From Bacteroidales bacterium (GTDB lineage Bacteria > Bacteroidota > Bacteroidia > Bacteroidales > UBA932): DNA of 37,248 nucleotides. The notes beneath the pieces are model-generated. The model searched no databases, was not told the origin of the DNA, and saw nothing but the letters and a program-made list of their open reading frames with translations. The stretch covers positions 1 to 37,248 of the forward strand of contig JAEDLE010000018.1 of assembly GCA_016295455.1 (NCBI GenBank), given 5' to 3'. A program made the position numbers and the translations under genes. Shown here in pieces: positions 25,393 through 34,977 of this stretch (positions are counted from its first letter, which is position 1; the number at the start of each line of letters is the position of its first letter).

Positions 25393-26412
25393 ATGGAAAG
25401 ACACGAATTCATATATGACAGGCCGTTTGAGTTCGAGGCCGGAGGTTCCCTCCCCGGACTCAAGCTGGTGTACCACTGCTCTGAGGGTGGATATCACGGA
25501 CAGAAAGTCATCTGGATATGCCACGCCCTCACCGCCAATTCCGACCCGTCGGACTGGTGGCCGCAGCTCGTGGGTGAGGGCAAGTTCTTCGACACTGCGA
25601 AGTACTTCGTCATCTGCGGCAACATACTCTGCTCCTGCTACGGCTCGTCCGGGCCGTCATCCATAGACCCGCTCACCGGGAAACCGTATTATTTCAGTTT
25701 CCCGAAGACTACGGTCAGGGATATGGTAAGGGCGCTGGACCTGATAAGGCAGCACGCGGGCGTGCCACGCATAGACCTGCTCGTGGGGGCAAGCATAGGC
25801 GGATTCCAGGCGATAGAGTACACCCTGATGTATCCGGACGTGATACGCAAGGCCGCGTTCATAGCCACCCTCGAGAGGGTGACCCCCTGGCTCACTGCCT
25901 TCGAGGAGTCCCAGAGGATGGCCCTCGAGGCCGATGCCGGCTTCAGGGCGTGCGAGAGTCTTGACGGCGGAAAGGAAGGGCTCAAGTGCGCCAGGTCCAT
26001 AGCCCTCATCTCCTACAGGAGCGAGGACGGGTACAACAGGACACAGCAGGAGCAGGACGAAGACGTCATATTCGCCGACAGGGCGGGTTCGTACCAGCGC
26101 TATCAGGGCAAGAAGCTTGCGGACCGCTTCGATGCATATTCCTACTGGTACCTTTCCTACGGAGTGGACAGCCAGAACGTCGGAAGGGGCAGAGGCGGGG
26201 TGAAGGCTGCGCTCGGCGGCATAAAGGCCGACGTGACCGTCATATCCATAGACTCGGACGTCATATTCCCTTCACACGCGATGGAGGATATGGCGGCGAT
26301 GATACCGGGTGCGGACTACCATATGATCAGTTCGCATTTCGGGCACGACGGCTTCCTGCTCGAGGCCGACAGCATAACGCGGCTGATGACGCCGGTGCTT
26401 GAAAGTTTGTGA
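25393..26412 (+). CDS. metX: Homoserine O-acetyltransferase
   Basis: A 339-residue alpha/beta-hydrolase-fold acyltransferase making O-acetylhomoserine from homoserine and acetyl-CoA, the committed step to methionine. The nucleophile elbow is VGASIGGFQA (Ser134). Asp289 in SIDSDVIFP and His318 in HFGHDGF complete the triad. Family blocks CHALTANSD, GPSSIDPLTGKPYYFSFP and RFDAYSYWYLSYGVDSQNVGRGRGG are present. Two blocks are variant: GAS for the usual GGS, and NILCSCYGSSGP. A related succinyltransferase activity cannot be excluded from sequence. It starts one base after the GH42-like gene and 28 bases before thrA, whose product supplies homoserine. Confidence 0.92.
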   Translation: MERHEFIYDRPFEFEAGGSLPGLKLVYHCSEGGYHGQKVIWICHALTANSDPSDWWPQLVGEGKFFDTAKYFVICGNILCSCYGSSGPSSIDPLTGKPYYFSFPKTTVRDMVRALDLIRQHAGVPRIDLLVGASIGGFQAIEYTLMYPDVIRKAAFIATLERVTPWLTAFEESQRMALEADAGFRACESLDGGKEGLKCARSIALISYRSEDGYNRTQQEQDEDVIFADRAGSYQRYQGKKLADRFDAYSYWYLSYGVDSQNVGRGRGGVKAALGGIKADVTVISIDSDVIFPSHAMEDMAAMIPGADYHMISSHFGHDGFLLEADSITRLMTPVLESL

Positions 26413-26440
26413 CAAGAAACTTGACAAAATAGACTTATAT

Positions 26441-28897
26441 ATGCAGGTATTGAAATTCGGAGGCACCTCTGTGGCTGATGCGGCGAGCATGGCCAAATGT
26501 GCTGAAATCATTGCCAAGGCTGTAGTTAGGGACAAGACCATAGTGATAGCCTCTGCCATAAGCGGTTTCACGGACGCCCTCATCAGGATAGGACATCTTG
26601 CGGCATCCCGTGACGGATCATATGTGCAGCTGCTGGAGGAGTTCCGCGAGAGGCACCACAGGATAATTGAGACCCTGCTGCCCATCGAGAAGCACGAGGA
26701 GTCCCTGGAAGTCTGCGACCAGACCTTCGACCAGATAGCCAGCCTCGCCAAGGGCGTCTTCCTGGTGGGAGAACTCACCCAGTCCAGCCTCGACGCCATA
26801 CAGGGCTGCGGAGAACTGGTGTCCAGCCGCATACTCGCCACCAAGATGGCATCCATCGGCATCCCTACCCGATGGGTCGACAGCCGCGAAATCATCCGCA
26901 CCCACTCGGACAAGGATAAGAACGTCGTGGACACCGCGCTGACATATGCCAACGTGAACCGCATGATCGAGTCCAACCCCATCAAGACCCTCTTCGTCGT
27001 GCCGGGCTTCATCGCAGGTGACGACAAGGGCAGGATGGTGACCCTCGGACGCGGCGGCTCCGACTATTCGGCATCCCTTTATGCCGTGGGCAGCAAGGCC
27101 AGGGCGCTCGAGACCTGGAAAGACGTTCCGGGAATGATGACCGCGGACCCTAAGGTGGTTCCCGGAGCGCGCCTCATCAGGAATATCTCCTACAGGGCCG
27201 CGCTCGAACTGTCCCATTTCGGCGCCAAGGTGATATACCCTCCGACCATACAGCCTGTGGTCAAGGAACGCATCCCCATCTATGTGAAGTGCACCTTTTA
27301 CCCTGAAGGAGAGGGAACCGTCATCGAGCAGAACCCGCCGCGCAGCAGCAACAACCTCATAGGCATATCCAATTCCGACGACATCGCCCTGCTCTCGCTC
27401 GAAGGCAGCGGGATGGTCGGAGTTCCGGGTTTTTCCTACAGGCTCTTCCAGACCCTCAGCGAGAATGACATAAGCATCATACTCATCACTCAGGCATCCT
27501 CGGTCAACACAATGTGTGTCGCAGTGTCAGCCAAGGATGCGGACAAGGCCAAGGAAGCCGCCGACAGATGTTTCGCATATGAGATTTCGCTCGGCAAGCT
27601 GAATCCGCTCAAGGTCGAGACAGGATATTCCATAGTCTGCCTCGTGGGCAACGACATGCTGGCCAACAAGCAGACCACCGGACGCATGCTCGCCGCACTC
27701 GGCAGACGCAGCATCGCGGTACGCGCGGTAGCCCAGGGCTCATCCGAGAGGAACATTTCGGTCATAGTCTCCTCATCCGAGGTCAAGTCGGCCATACGCT
27801 TCATTCACAGCGAGTTCTTCGAGCGTTCCCGCTACAGGGACATCAACATCTTCATCGCCGGATATGGCACCGTCGGCCAGGCCCTCGTGGACATACTCGC
27901 CAGGAACAGGGACAGGATAGCGGAGCGAACGGGCAAGAAGATACACCTCGCCGGCCTCTCCAACAGCCGGAAATACATATTCGACAAGGAAGGGCTCAGC
28001 CTCGAGGACATAGAGGGCCAGCTCGAGCACGGCAAGAGCGCCGCTGACGAGGCCTTCTTCGAGGAACTTGCCAACACCTCCCTCCAGAATTCGGTCTTCG
28101 TGGACTGCACCGCAAGTTCGGACATCTCCTACAAGTATCTGAACCTCTTCGAGAGCGGCTATTCCGTGGTTGCCAGCAACAAGATCACCTTCGCGGCGCC
28201 ATATTCACAGTATCAGGCTCTCAAGACCGCGGCCGTCGCAAACGGAGTGTCGCTCAAGTACGAGACGACCGTGGGCGCGGCGCTGCCTATACTCGAGTCT
28301 GTGGCCAGGAGCGTCAACTCCGGGGATGAAATCCGGAGAATCGAGGCGGTGCTCTCAGGTACGCTGAACTACATCTTCTCGACCTACAGGGGCGGAGAAG
28401 ACGGAAAGACCTTCCACGACGTGGTGCTCCACGCACAGGAGGCAGGCTATTCCGAACCGGACCCGAGGCTGGACCTCAGTGGAAGGGATGTGCTTCGCAA
28501 ACTATTGATAATCAGTCGTGAGGCAGGAGTTCCTGTGAACGAGTCCGATGTGGAAATCAACCCTATACTCGGACCGGAATTCTTCAAGGGCAAGGTGCCT
28601 GAGTTCTACGACAAGCTTGCCGCTTCCGAGCAGCAGTTCGCGGCCTCATACCGTGAAGCCGCTTCCAAGGGTCTCAGGCAGAGGTTCATTGCCTCGCTCG
28701 AAAAGGACGGAGACAGCTACAAGGTGTCCATGGGCCTGCGCATGGTAGGTCCGGAGCATCCTCTCTACAATCTGAACGGAACGGACAATTCCGCGATTAT
28801 CACCACGGCCTTCTACCCTTCCCCCCTGGTCATCCAGGGAGCCGGAGCAGGTGCATACCAGACGGCCAGCGGTGTATTGAACGACATTATTTTTTAA
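26441..28897 (+). CDS. thrA: Bifunctional aspartokinase/homoserine dehydrogenase
   Basis: An 818-residue fused enzyme, close to the usual 820. The aspartokinase part (about 1-290) opens with VLKFGGTSVADAAS and contains VTLGRGGSDYSA. Two ACT regulatory modules follow (about 305-450; IALLSLEGSGMVG). The homoserine dehydrogenase part (about 465-818) starts with the NAD(P)-binding FIAGYGTVGQAL and has VASNKITFA and the signature LSGTLNYIFS. It catalyses the first and third steps of the aspartate pathway. Feedback by threonine is expected from the ACT domains. I chose the ATG at 26441 because MQVLKFGGTSV is the normal N-terminus; a TTG at 26399 would overlap metX. Step two is encoded just downstream (asd). 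Confidence 0.96.
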   Translation: MQVLKFGGTSVADAASMAKCAEIIAKAVVRDKTIVIASAISGFTDALIRIGHLAASRDGSYVQLLEEFRERHHRIIETLLPIEKHEESLEVCDQTFDQIASLAKGVFLVGELTQSSLDAIQGCGELVSSRILATKMASIGIPTRWVDSREIIRTHSDKDKNVVDTALTYANVNRMIESNPIKTLFVVPGFIAGDDKGRMVTLGRGGSDYSASLYAVGSKARALETWKDVPGMMTADPKVVPGARLIRNISYRAALELSHFGAKVIYPPTIQPVVKERIPIYVKCTFYPEGEGTVIEQNPPRSSNNLIGISNSDDIALLSLEGSGMVGVPGFSYRLFQTLSENDISIILITQASSVNTMCVAVSAKDADKAKEAADRCFAYEISLGKLNPLKVETGYSIVCLVGNDMLANKQTTGRMLAALGRRSIAVRAVAQGSSERNISVIVSSSEVKSAIRFIHSEFFERSRYRDINIFIAGYGTVGQALVDILARNRDRIAERTGKKIHLAGLSNSRKYIFDKEGLSLEDIEGQLEHGKSAADEAFFEELANTSLQNSVFVDCTASSDISYKYLNLFESGYSVVASNKITFAAPYSQYQALKTAAVANGVSLKYETTVGAALPILESVARSVNSGDEIRRIEAVLSGTLNYIFSTYRGGEDGKTFHDVVLHAQEAGYSEPDPRLDLSGRDVLRKLLIISREAGVPVNESDVEINPILGPEFFKGKVPEFYDKLAASEQQFAASYREAASKGLRQRFIASLEKDGDSYKVSMGLRMVGPEHPLYNLNGTDNSAIITTAFYPSPLVIQGAGAGAYQTASGVLNDIIF

Positions 28898-28938
28898 ACG
28901 ACAGAAGACGTCCGAATACGGTAATAGTCAAAGGATTA

Positions 28939-28946
28939 TATATTTG
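28939..28946 (+). promoter_or_regulatory. Possible -7 element for asd
   Basis: TATATTTG matches TAnnTTTG and lies 40 bases before the asd ATG, in the 88-base gap after thrA. There is no clear -33 element, so it may only add to read-through from the upstream operon. Confidence 0.4.
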
Positions 28947-28985
28947 AAGCAAGACGTTGAGAATCATTAAACGAAGTTATTTATC

Positions 28986-29993
28986 ATGAAAGTAGCAGTA
29001 GTAGGCGTAACAGGTCTGGTAGGAACCAGAATGATGGAAGTCCTCCAGGAGAGGAACTTCCCTGTGACAGAATTCATCCCGGTCGCATCGGAGAGATCCG
29101 TAGGCAAGAAGGTGACCTTCAAGGGAGAGGAATACACGGTTGTGAGCGCCGATGAGGCGATTTCCCGCAAGCCGGACCTGGCGATATTCTCAGCCGGGGC
29201 AGGAGCCTCAAGGGAACTCGCGCCTAAGTTTGCGGCAGTGGGCTGCCGCGTTGTGGACAACTCCTCCTGCTGGAGGCAGGATCCCGACAAGAAGCTCGTC
29301 GTGCCGGAGGTCAATGCGGACGTGCTCTCTGCAGACGACTACATCATTGCAAACCCTAACTGTTCGACCATACAGATGCTGGTTGCGATTGCACCTCTCC
29401 ACCGCAGGTTCGGAATCAAGAGGATAGTGGTTTCAACCTATCAGTCAGTCACCGGCGCAGGCAACAAGGCGGTGTTCCAGATGGAACAGGAGCGAGCAGG
29501 CAAGAAATGGGGTGAATACAAGGCGAATTTCACATATCCTATTGACGAGAACATCATCCCTCAGATAGACGTGTTCCTCGAGAACGGCTACACCAAGGAG
29601 GAGATGAAGATGGTCAACGAGACACACAAGATCCTCAGGGACCCGGAAATCGGAGTAAGCGCAACCTGCGCGAGAGTGCCGGTAATCGGCGGTCACAGCG
29701 AGTCCATCAACCTTGAGTTCGAGAAGGAGTTCACCCTCGAGGAAGTCCGTACGATATGGTCCAAGACTCCGGGCCTGACCGTTCAGGACAATCCTGCAGA
29801 GAACGTGTACCCTATGCCGCTGTACTCCCTCGGCCACGATGACGTCTTCGTGGGCCGTCTCCGCAGGGACACTTCAGTCAGGAACGGACTCAACTTCTGG
29901 TGCGTTTCCGACAATATCCGCAAGGGAGCAGCAACCAACGCCGTGCAGATAGCCGAGACCCTCATCGAGAAGGGTTTCCTTCCGCGGTATTGA
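28986..29993 (+). CDS. asd: Aspartate-semialdehyde dehydrogenase
   Basis: A 335-residue enzyme that reduces aspartyl phosphate to aspartate semialdehyde with NADPH. The N-terminus is a Rossmann motif, VAVVGVTGLVGTRM. The thioester-forming cysteine is Cys126 in NPNCSTIQM. SYQSVTGAG in the substrate region and CARVPVIGGHSESINLEFE near the C-terminal half, with the active-site His, are conserved. Length is normal for the family. It completes a metX-thrA-asd run for the upper aspartate pathway, which also feeds lysine and diaminopimelate. Confidence 0.96.
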   Translation: MKVAVVGVTGLVGTRMMEVLQERNFPVTEFIPVASERSVGKKVTFKGEEYTVVSADEAISRKPDLAIFSAGAGASRELAPKFAAVGCRVVDNSSCWRQDPDKKLVVPEVNADVLSADDYIIANPNCSTIQMLVAIAPLHRRFGIKRIVVSTYQSVTGAGNKAVFQMEQERAGKKWGEYKANFTYPIDENIIPQIDVFLENGYTKEEMKMVNETHKILRDPEIGVSATCARVPVIGGHSESINLEFEKEFTLEEVRTIWSKTPGLTVQDNPAENVYPMPLYSLGHDDVFVGRLRRDTSVRNGLNFWCVSDNIRKGAATNAVQIAETLIEKGFLPRY

Positions 29994-30032
29994 GAAAAGT
30001 GAAACAAGTACAAAACAATAAATCAGTCCATT

Positions 30033-31058
30033 ATGAAGAGAATCACAATCAGGGACGTAGCCCAGGAAGCGGGCGTGTCCGTCACGCTTGTGTCATTCGT
30101 GATGAATGCCAAGCGGGACAAAGATGGAAAACTTGACTGCCCGGTAAATCCCGAGACGGCCAAGAGGGTCCTCAGCGTAGCCCAGAGGCTGGGCTACAGG
30201 CGCAACTTTGCGGCAGCATCACTCAGGAGCGGCCGTTCCAACTCCATCGCTGTGATTCCGAACGACATATCCAACAAGTTCTTCGCCGGAATCTCCAGGT
30301 GCATCGAGGAGGAGGCAGCAAGGTCAGGCTACACGGTGTTCTTCGCAAGTTCTGAAGAGAACGCCGAGCGCCTCGGCAATGTCATCGACGCCGTTCTCGC
30401 CCACAATGTGGACGGAGTCATCGTGGCTCCTTGCTCCGGTGGTGACGCTGCCATCCGCAGGGCCCTTGACCAGAGAGTCCCGGTGGTGCTGCTGGACAGG
30501 GATGTGGAAGGCATCGACGGTGTGGGCAAGGTGCTCCTGGACGATGAGGCTGCCGGCCAGATGGCCACCCAGCTGCTCATCGACAGCGGCTACCGCCACG
30601 TGGAGATGATCTCCTACACCCTCGGCATATCCTCCTTCTCCGAAAGGGAAGGCGGCTACCGCAAGACCATGATGGACAATGACCTGTATGACAAGGCAAA
30701 GGTCCACTACACCACCTATGCGACTGCGGCACAGGACGTTGAGAACCTTATCAGGGATGCGGCCTCAAGAGGTGTGGAAGGCCTTTTTCTCCCGTCATAT
30801 TCCCTCTCCGCACAGGTGCTCACCGCAATGAAGAAACTCGGTCTCAAGACCCCTGGCGACCTCGCCATCGTAGGCTTCGACGAGAGTGACATCTTCAGCC
30901 TCTATGAGACCACGGTATCCCATATGGTACAGCCGCTCAAGGAATTGGGCGAGAAGTCGGTGGAGGTGCTCATAGACATGATCCATGGCAAGGAGCCTCG
31001 CAAGATAGTGCTCAAGCCTGAGCTCAAGGAAGGCGGATCGACCGCAAAGAAGGCCTGA
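30033..31058 (+). CDS. LacI-family transcriptional regulator
   Basis: A 341-residue regulator. The N-terminal LacI helix-turn-helix is at about 3-27 (TIRDVAQEAGVSVTLVSFVMN). It includes a longer-than-usual segment before the hinge helix (NAKRDKDGKLDCPVNPETAKRVLSVAQRLGY). The periplasmic-binding-protein-like sensor covers about 65-330 (SIAVIPNDISNKFFAGISR, VDGVIVAPCSGGD, LAIVGFDESDIFSLYETTVSHMVQP). It lies 39 bases after asd and two bases before the zinc peptidase start. Effector and targets are unknown. Bacteroidota LacI proteins usually answer to sugars, so asd is an unexpected neighbour. A role at the glycan operons 10 kb away is possible but unsupported. Confidence 0.9.
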   Translation: MKRITIRDVAQEAGVSVTLVSFVMNAKRDKDGKLDCPVNPETAKRVLSVAQRLGYRRNFAAASLRSGRSNSIAVIPNDISNKFFAGISRCIEEEAARSGYTVFFASSEENAERLGNVIDAVLAHNVDGVIVAPCSGGDAAIRRALDQRVPVVLLDRDVEGIDGVGKVLLDDEAAGQMATQLLIDSGYRHVEMISYTLGISSFSEREGGYRKTMMDNDLYDKAKVHYTTYATAAQDVENLIRDAASRGVEGLFLPSYSLSAQVLTAMKKLGLKTPGDLAIVGFDESDIFSLYETTVSHMVQPLKELGEKSVEVLIDMIHGKEPRKIVLKPELKEGGSTAKKA

Positions 31059-31060
31059 GT

Positions 31061-31918
31061 ATGAAACTTGACGGAAGAAGAGAAAGTACCAACGTGCAGG
31101 ACCGCCGTTCTTCGGGAGGAAGGATGATGGCCGGCGGCTCCATCGGGGTCGCCCTGATAGGAGCGTTGATCTACCTGCTTTCGGGCGGAAGGATAGACCC
31201 TTCCGCTATCGAAGGCCTGACGGAACTCGTTCCGGCCCAGCAGGTTGAATTCACCGCAGAAGAACAGGAACTCGCATCATTCTCCAAGAAGATACTTGCG
31301 GGCACGGAAGACGTCTGGTCGGCATATTTCGAACAGAACGGGCTCGGCACATACGAAGCACCGTCCATGGTCCTCTACACCGGAGCCACATCTTCAGGCT
31401 GCGGCACAGGCCGCTCTTCAATGGGACCGTTCTACTGTTCCGCCGACCGCACCGTCTACATCGACCTTTCCTTCTTCACGCAGATGAAGGCAAACCTCGG
31501 AGCGGACGGAGATTTTGCATATGCCTACGTGATTGCGCATGAGGTCGGCCATCACGTGCAGAACCTTCTGGGCGTGCTGTCCCAGGTTCATTCGCAGATG
31601 TCCGCCTCCGACAAAGTGGCGGCCAACCAGCTGAGTGTCAGGCTCGAACTCTTCGCCGACTTCCTTGCAGGCATGTGGGCATATCACGACAACAGGATGT
31701 TCGGTTCCCTTGAGGAAGGCGACATCGAGGAAGCCCTGCGCTGCGCCGAGGTCATAGGCGACAACTATCTTCAGCAGAAGGCCAACGGCTATGTCGTGGA
31801 GGACTCCTTCACCCACGGAACCTCACAGCAGAGGATGAAGTGGCTGAAGAAAGGCCTCAGTACCGGGGACCTCAGCAAGGCGGAAGACATATTCAGCCTC
31901 AATTACAGGAGACTATAA
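31061..31918 (+). CDS. YpfJ-like neutral zinc metallopeptidase
   Basis: A 285-residue protein of the putative neutral zinc metallopeptidase family. A charged N-terminus (MKLDGRRESTNVQDRR) precedes one membrane helix (about 24-41), so the catalytic part lies in the periplasm. The zinc site is HEVGHH (His160, Glu161, His164), with ELFADFLAG carrying the expected downstream Glu ligand. The family blocks GCGTGRSSMGPFYC and DRTVYIDLSFF are present. It begins two bases after the LacI stop and is likely co-transcribed. Natural substrates of this family are not well known. Confidence 0.9.
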   Translation: MKLDGRRESTNVQDRRSSGGRMMAGGSIGVALIGALIYLLSGGRIDPSAIEGLTELVPAQQVEFTAEEQELASFSKKILAGTEDVWSAYFEQNGLGTYEAPSMVLYTGATSSGCGTGRSSMGPFYCSADRTVYIDLSFFTQMKANLGADGDFAYAYVIAHEVGHHVQNLLGVLSQVHSQMSASDKVAANQLSVRLELFADFLAGMWAYHDNRMFGSLEEGDIEEALRCAEVIGDNYLQQKANGYVVEDSFTHGTSQQRMKWLKKGLSTGDLSKAEDIFSLNYRRL

Positions 31919-31952
31919 GAATCAGACAAGCAACAACCAAAATCCAAGTAAT

Positions 31953-33971
31953 ATGGTAAACGACATCAAAGTACTGAATCACGCGGCGGACAATATCCGT
32001 ATCCTCGCCGCTTCAATGGTGGAAAAGGCAAAGTCCGGACATCCGGGCGGAGCGATGGGTGGCGCTGACTTCATCAACGTCCTCTATTCCGAGTTCCTCC
32101 AGTATGATCCTGAGAACCCTGATTGGGCTGGACGTGACCGTTTCTTCCTCGATCCGGGACATATGGCACCGATGCTCTACGCACAGCTTGCGCTCATCGG
32201 AAAGTACAGCCTTGAAGAGCTCCAGCAGCTCCGCCAGTGGGGTTCTCCTACCCACGGACACCCGGAGTTCAACATCGCCAGGGGTATCGAGAACACCTCC
32301 GGACCTCTCGGACAGGGCCACGTGTTCGCAGTGGGAGCCGCAATAGCCGCAAAGTTCCTCGCAGCAAAGACTGGCAACCCTTCGATTGCATCCGAAACCA
32401 TATACGCATATATCTCTGACGGAGGCGTTCAGGAGGAGATTTCCCAGGGTGCAGGCCGCATCGCAGGAACCCTCGGTCTGGACAACCTCATCATGTTCTA
32501 CGACTCGAACGACATCCAGCTCTCGACCGAGTGCGACGCCGTTACCACCGAGAACACCGCGATGAAGTACCAGGCTTGGGGATGGAAGGTCATCGAAATC
32601 AACGGAAATGACGCTCAGGCCATCCGCGAGGCCCTCAAGGAGGCAAAGGCGGAGACAAAGCGTCCTACCCTCATCATAGGCAAGACCATCATGGGCAAGG
32701 GAGCCCTCAAGGCTGACTCAAGTTCATACGAGCGCAACTGCAAGACCCACGGCGCACCACTGGGCGGCGACGCATTCATCAACACCATCAAGAACCTCGG
32801 CGGAAACCCTGACGCACCGTTCAGCATCTTCGACGACGTGAAGGATCTCTACGCAAAGAGGGCCGAGGAACTCAAGGCCATATGCGCTGAGAAATATGCT
32901 GCCGAGAAGACTTGGGCCGATGCAAATCCTGAGGCTGCGGCAAAGCTCGCGAAGTGGATGAAGGGCGAGGCTCCTGAAATTGACTGGAGCAAGGTTCAGC
33001 AGAAGGAGAATGACGCTACCAGGAATGCTTCAGCAGCAGTTCTGGGCGTACTTGCAGAGCAGGTTGAGAATATGATCTGCGCTTCAGCCGACCTTTCCAA
33101 CTCCGACAAGACCGACGGATTCCTCAAGAAGACCCACGCGATCACCCGCGACGATTTCAGCGGCGCATTCTTCCAGGCTGGTGTGGCGGAGCTTACCATG
33201 GCCTGCTGCTGTATAGGTATGGCTCTCCACGGAGGTGTCATCCCTGCATGCGGAACATTCTTCGTATTCTCTGACTATATGAAGCCTGCAGTGCGCATGG
33301 CCGCCCTCATGCAGCTTCCTGTCAAGTTCATCTGGACGCATGACGCCTTCCGCGTAGGTGAAGACGGCCCTACTCACGAGCCGGTCGAGCAGGAGGCACA
33401 GATCCGTCTTATGGAGAAACTGCACCGTCACGACGGAAAGAACGCGATGCTCGTGCTCCGTCCTGCCGATTCTTACGAGACCACAGCCTGCTGGAAGCTC
33501 GCCATGGAGAACACCGATTCTCCTACCGGACTCATCTTCTCCCGTCAGAACATCACCACACTCCCTGCCGGCACCGACTATTCCCAGGCTGCCAAGGGCG
33601 CTTACAACATCGCTGGAGCAGACGAGAATCCTGACGTTATACTCGTGGCTTCAGGTTCAGAGGTTGCCACCCTCGTGGCAGGCGCTGAACTTCTCCGCAA
33701 GGACGGCGTGAAGGTACGCATCGTGAGCGCTCCTTCAGAGGGCCTCTTCCGCACCCAGCCTGCAGAGTACCAGAACGATCTTCTCCCTAACGGAGCCAAG
33801 ATCTTCGGACTCACCGCAGGTCTTCCTGTAAACCTTCAGGGCCTCGTAGGCGCGAACGGCAAGGTATTCGGTCTCGAAACCTTCGGCTATTCCGCTCCTT
33901 ATAAGGTGCTTGACGAGAAACTCGGATTCACTGCCGAGAACGTTTACAATCAGGTTAAGGCAATGCTCTAG
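31953..33971 (+). CDS. tkt: Transketolase
   Basis: A 672-residue thiamine-diphosphate enzyme of the non-oxidative pentose phosphate pathway, transferring two-carbon units between ketoses and aldoses. The N-terminus has AKSGHPGGAMGGADF, then THGHPEF and SGPLGQG. The cofactor motif is SDGGVQEEIS...N. Mid-domain residues include FFVFSDYMKPAVR and WTHDAFRVGEDGPTHEPVEQ. It is full length. It would process pentoses such as arabinose and xylose freed by the glycan enzymes in this window, though it is a housekeeping enzyme in any case. Confidence 0.97.
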   Translation: MVNDIKVLNHAADNIRILAASMVEKAKSGHPGGAMGGADFINVLYSEFLQYDPENPDWAGRDRFFLDPGHMAPMLYAQLALIGKYSLEELQQLRQWGSPTHGHPEFNIARGIENTSGPLGQGHVFAVGAAIAAKFLAAKTGNPSIASETIYAYISDGGVQEEISQGAGRIAGTLGLDNLIMFYDSNDIQLSTECDAVTTENTAMKYQAWGWKVIEINGNDAQAIREALKEAKAETKRPTLIIGKTIMGKGALKADSSSYERNCKTHGAPLGGDAFINTIKNLGGNPDAPFSIFDDVKDLYAKRAEELKAICAEKYAAEKTWADANPEAAAKLAKWMKGEAPEIDWSKVQQKENDATRNASAAVLGVLAEQVENMICASADLSNSDKTDGFLKKTHAITRDDFSGAFFQAGVAELTMACCCIGMALHGGVIPACGTFFVFSDYMKPAVRMAALMQLPVKFIWTHDAFRVGEDGPTHEPVEQEAQIRLMEKLHRHDGKNAMLVLRPADSYETTACWKLAMENTDSPTGLIFSRQNITTLPAGTDYSQAAKGAYNIAGADENPDVILVASGSEVATLVAGAELLRKDGVKVRIVSAPSEGLFRTQPAEYQNDLLPNGAKIFGLTAGLPVNLQGLVGANGKVFGLETFGYSAPYKVLDEKLGFTAENVYNQVKAML

Positions 33972-33996
33972 ACCGCGGCCGGTCATCCATATTCCT

Positions 33997-34536
33997 ATGA
34001 CGGACAGGCAGATAGCGGATCTCATTGCTTCCGGTGAACTTGAAAAGGCCTTCAACGGCATAGTCGCCGCGTACAGTGAGCGTCTCTATTGGCACGTCCG
34101 CCGCATAGTCGGAGTACACGAGGATGCGGATGACCTCCTGCAGGAAATATTCATCAAAGTATGGGCTGCGCTTCCTTCTTTCAGAGGGGAGGCGCAGCTT
34201 TTTACCTGGTTATGGCGCATCGCGACCAACGAATCCCTGAATTTCGTGCGTCGCCAGAAACTGCGCGCCGCCCTTTCCTTCCGCAGCCTCGCTCCGGAGG
34301 ACGACAGGCGCATAGACGATGACCCGTATTTCGACGGCACGAAGGCCGAGGGCTTGCTGGTCAAGGGGATAGCCTCGCTGCCCAACAAACAGCGCATGGT
34401 GTTCATAATGCGCTATTTCGAGGATATGAGCTACGAGCAGATTTCCGAGGTGCTCGGAAGCAGTGTCGGCTCGCTCAAGGCCTCATATCATTTCGCCTAC
34501 ACCAAATTGAAGGCGGAACTCAAAGAATATTTTTAA
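33997..34536 (+). CDS. ECF-type RNA polymerase sigma factor
   Basis: A 179-residue sigma-70 family member with only regions 2 and 4, typical of the extracytoplasmic-function group. Region 2 runs from about 25 to 88 (EDADDLLQEIFIKVWAALPSF, FTWLWRIATNESLNFVRRQK). Region 4 spans about 125-175 (LPNKQRMVFIMRYFEDMSYEQISEVLGSSVGSLKASYHFA). I chose the ATG at 33997. A TTG at 33910 would lie inside transketolase and add residues foreign to the family. It follows transketolase by 25 bases and is followed by a small membrane protein and a Spy-like protein. That order suggests an envelope-stress unit. Confidence 0.93.
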   Translation: MTDRQIADLIASGELEKAFNGIVAAYSERLYWHVRRIVGVHEDADDLLQEIFIKVWAALPSFRGEAQLFTWLWRIATNESLNFVRRQKLRAALSFRSLAPEDDRRIDDDPYFDGTKAEGLLVKGIASLPNKQRMVFIMRYFEDMSYEQISEVLGSSVGSLKASYHFAYTKLKAELKEYF

Positions 34537-34567
34537 CTTTAGGCGGTTTCCGGTGTCAAAGGAACAT

Positions 34568-34969
34568 ATGAAAGAGAGGAAGGACAATTATTATTCGGTT
34601 CCTGAAGGATACTTCAAGGACTTGAATGCCAGATTGATGGCCATTCCGTCTTCCGCAAGGGAGAGCGGTAGGAGGCGTCTTGCCTTCGACAGGGCCGTTC
34701 CTTACATGTCTCTGGTCGCATCCTTTGCGCTGCTTGTCATAGTGGGGACCGCAGTTCTCCAACGATCCTCCCGTACCCTCAGCACGGATGAGGCAGAGTA
34801 TTTCGAATATGCATATACAATGATTCCACGCACGGAGCCTTACTCGATCTATGACTCCTCCCTGGCCGAAAGCCTTTCGCCGGAAATGACGGATGAGGAT
34901 GTCATCAACTATCTCATCGAGTCGGGAGTCTCTGTCAATGAACTTGAATATGCCGGTCTTTATTACTGA
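34568..34969 (+). CDS. Small single-pass membrane protein, possible anti-sigma factor
   Basis: A 133-residue protein with a basic cytoplasmic start including YYSVPEGYFKDLNARLMAI, one membrane helix (about 46-64, YMSLVASFALLVIVGTAVL) and an acidic periplasmic tail ending in DEDVINYLIESGVSVNELE. The VPEGYF..L segment is a common start for small Bacteroidota proteins encoded after ECF sigma factors. No zinc-binding anti-sigma motif is seen. The ATG at 34568, with AAAGGAA before it, is preferred over a GTG at 34553. The anti-sigma role is inferred from position and topology only. Confidence 0.7.
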   Translation: MKERKDNYYSVPEGYFKDLNARLMAIPSSARESGRRRLAFDRAVPYMSLVASFALLVIVGTAVLQRSSRTLSTDEAEYFEYAYTMIPRTEPYSIYDSSLAESLSPEMTDEDVINYLIESGVSVNELEYAGLYY

Positions 34970-34977
34970 TTGATTTT

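Noticed and set aside
26399..26440. TTG start giving a 14-residue longer ThrA
   Set aside because: The extension overlaps metX and is foreign to the family. MQVLKFGGTSV at 26441 is the expected N-terminus.
33910..33996. TTG start giving a 29-residue longer sigma factor
   Set aside because: It lies inside transketolase, and the added residues do not resemble sigma region 2. The ATG at 33997 fits the family length.
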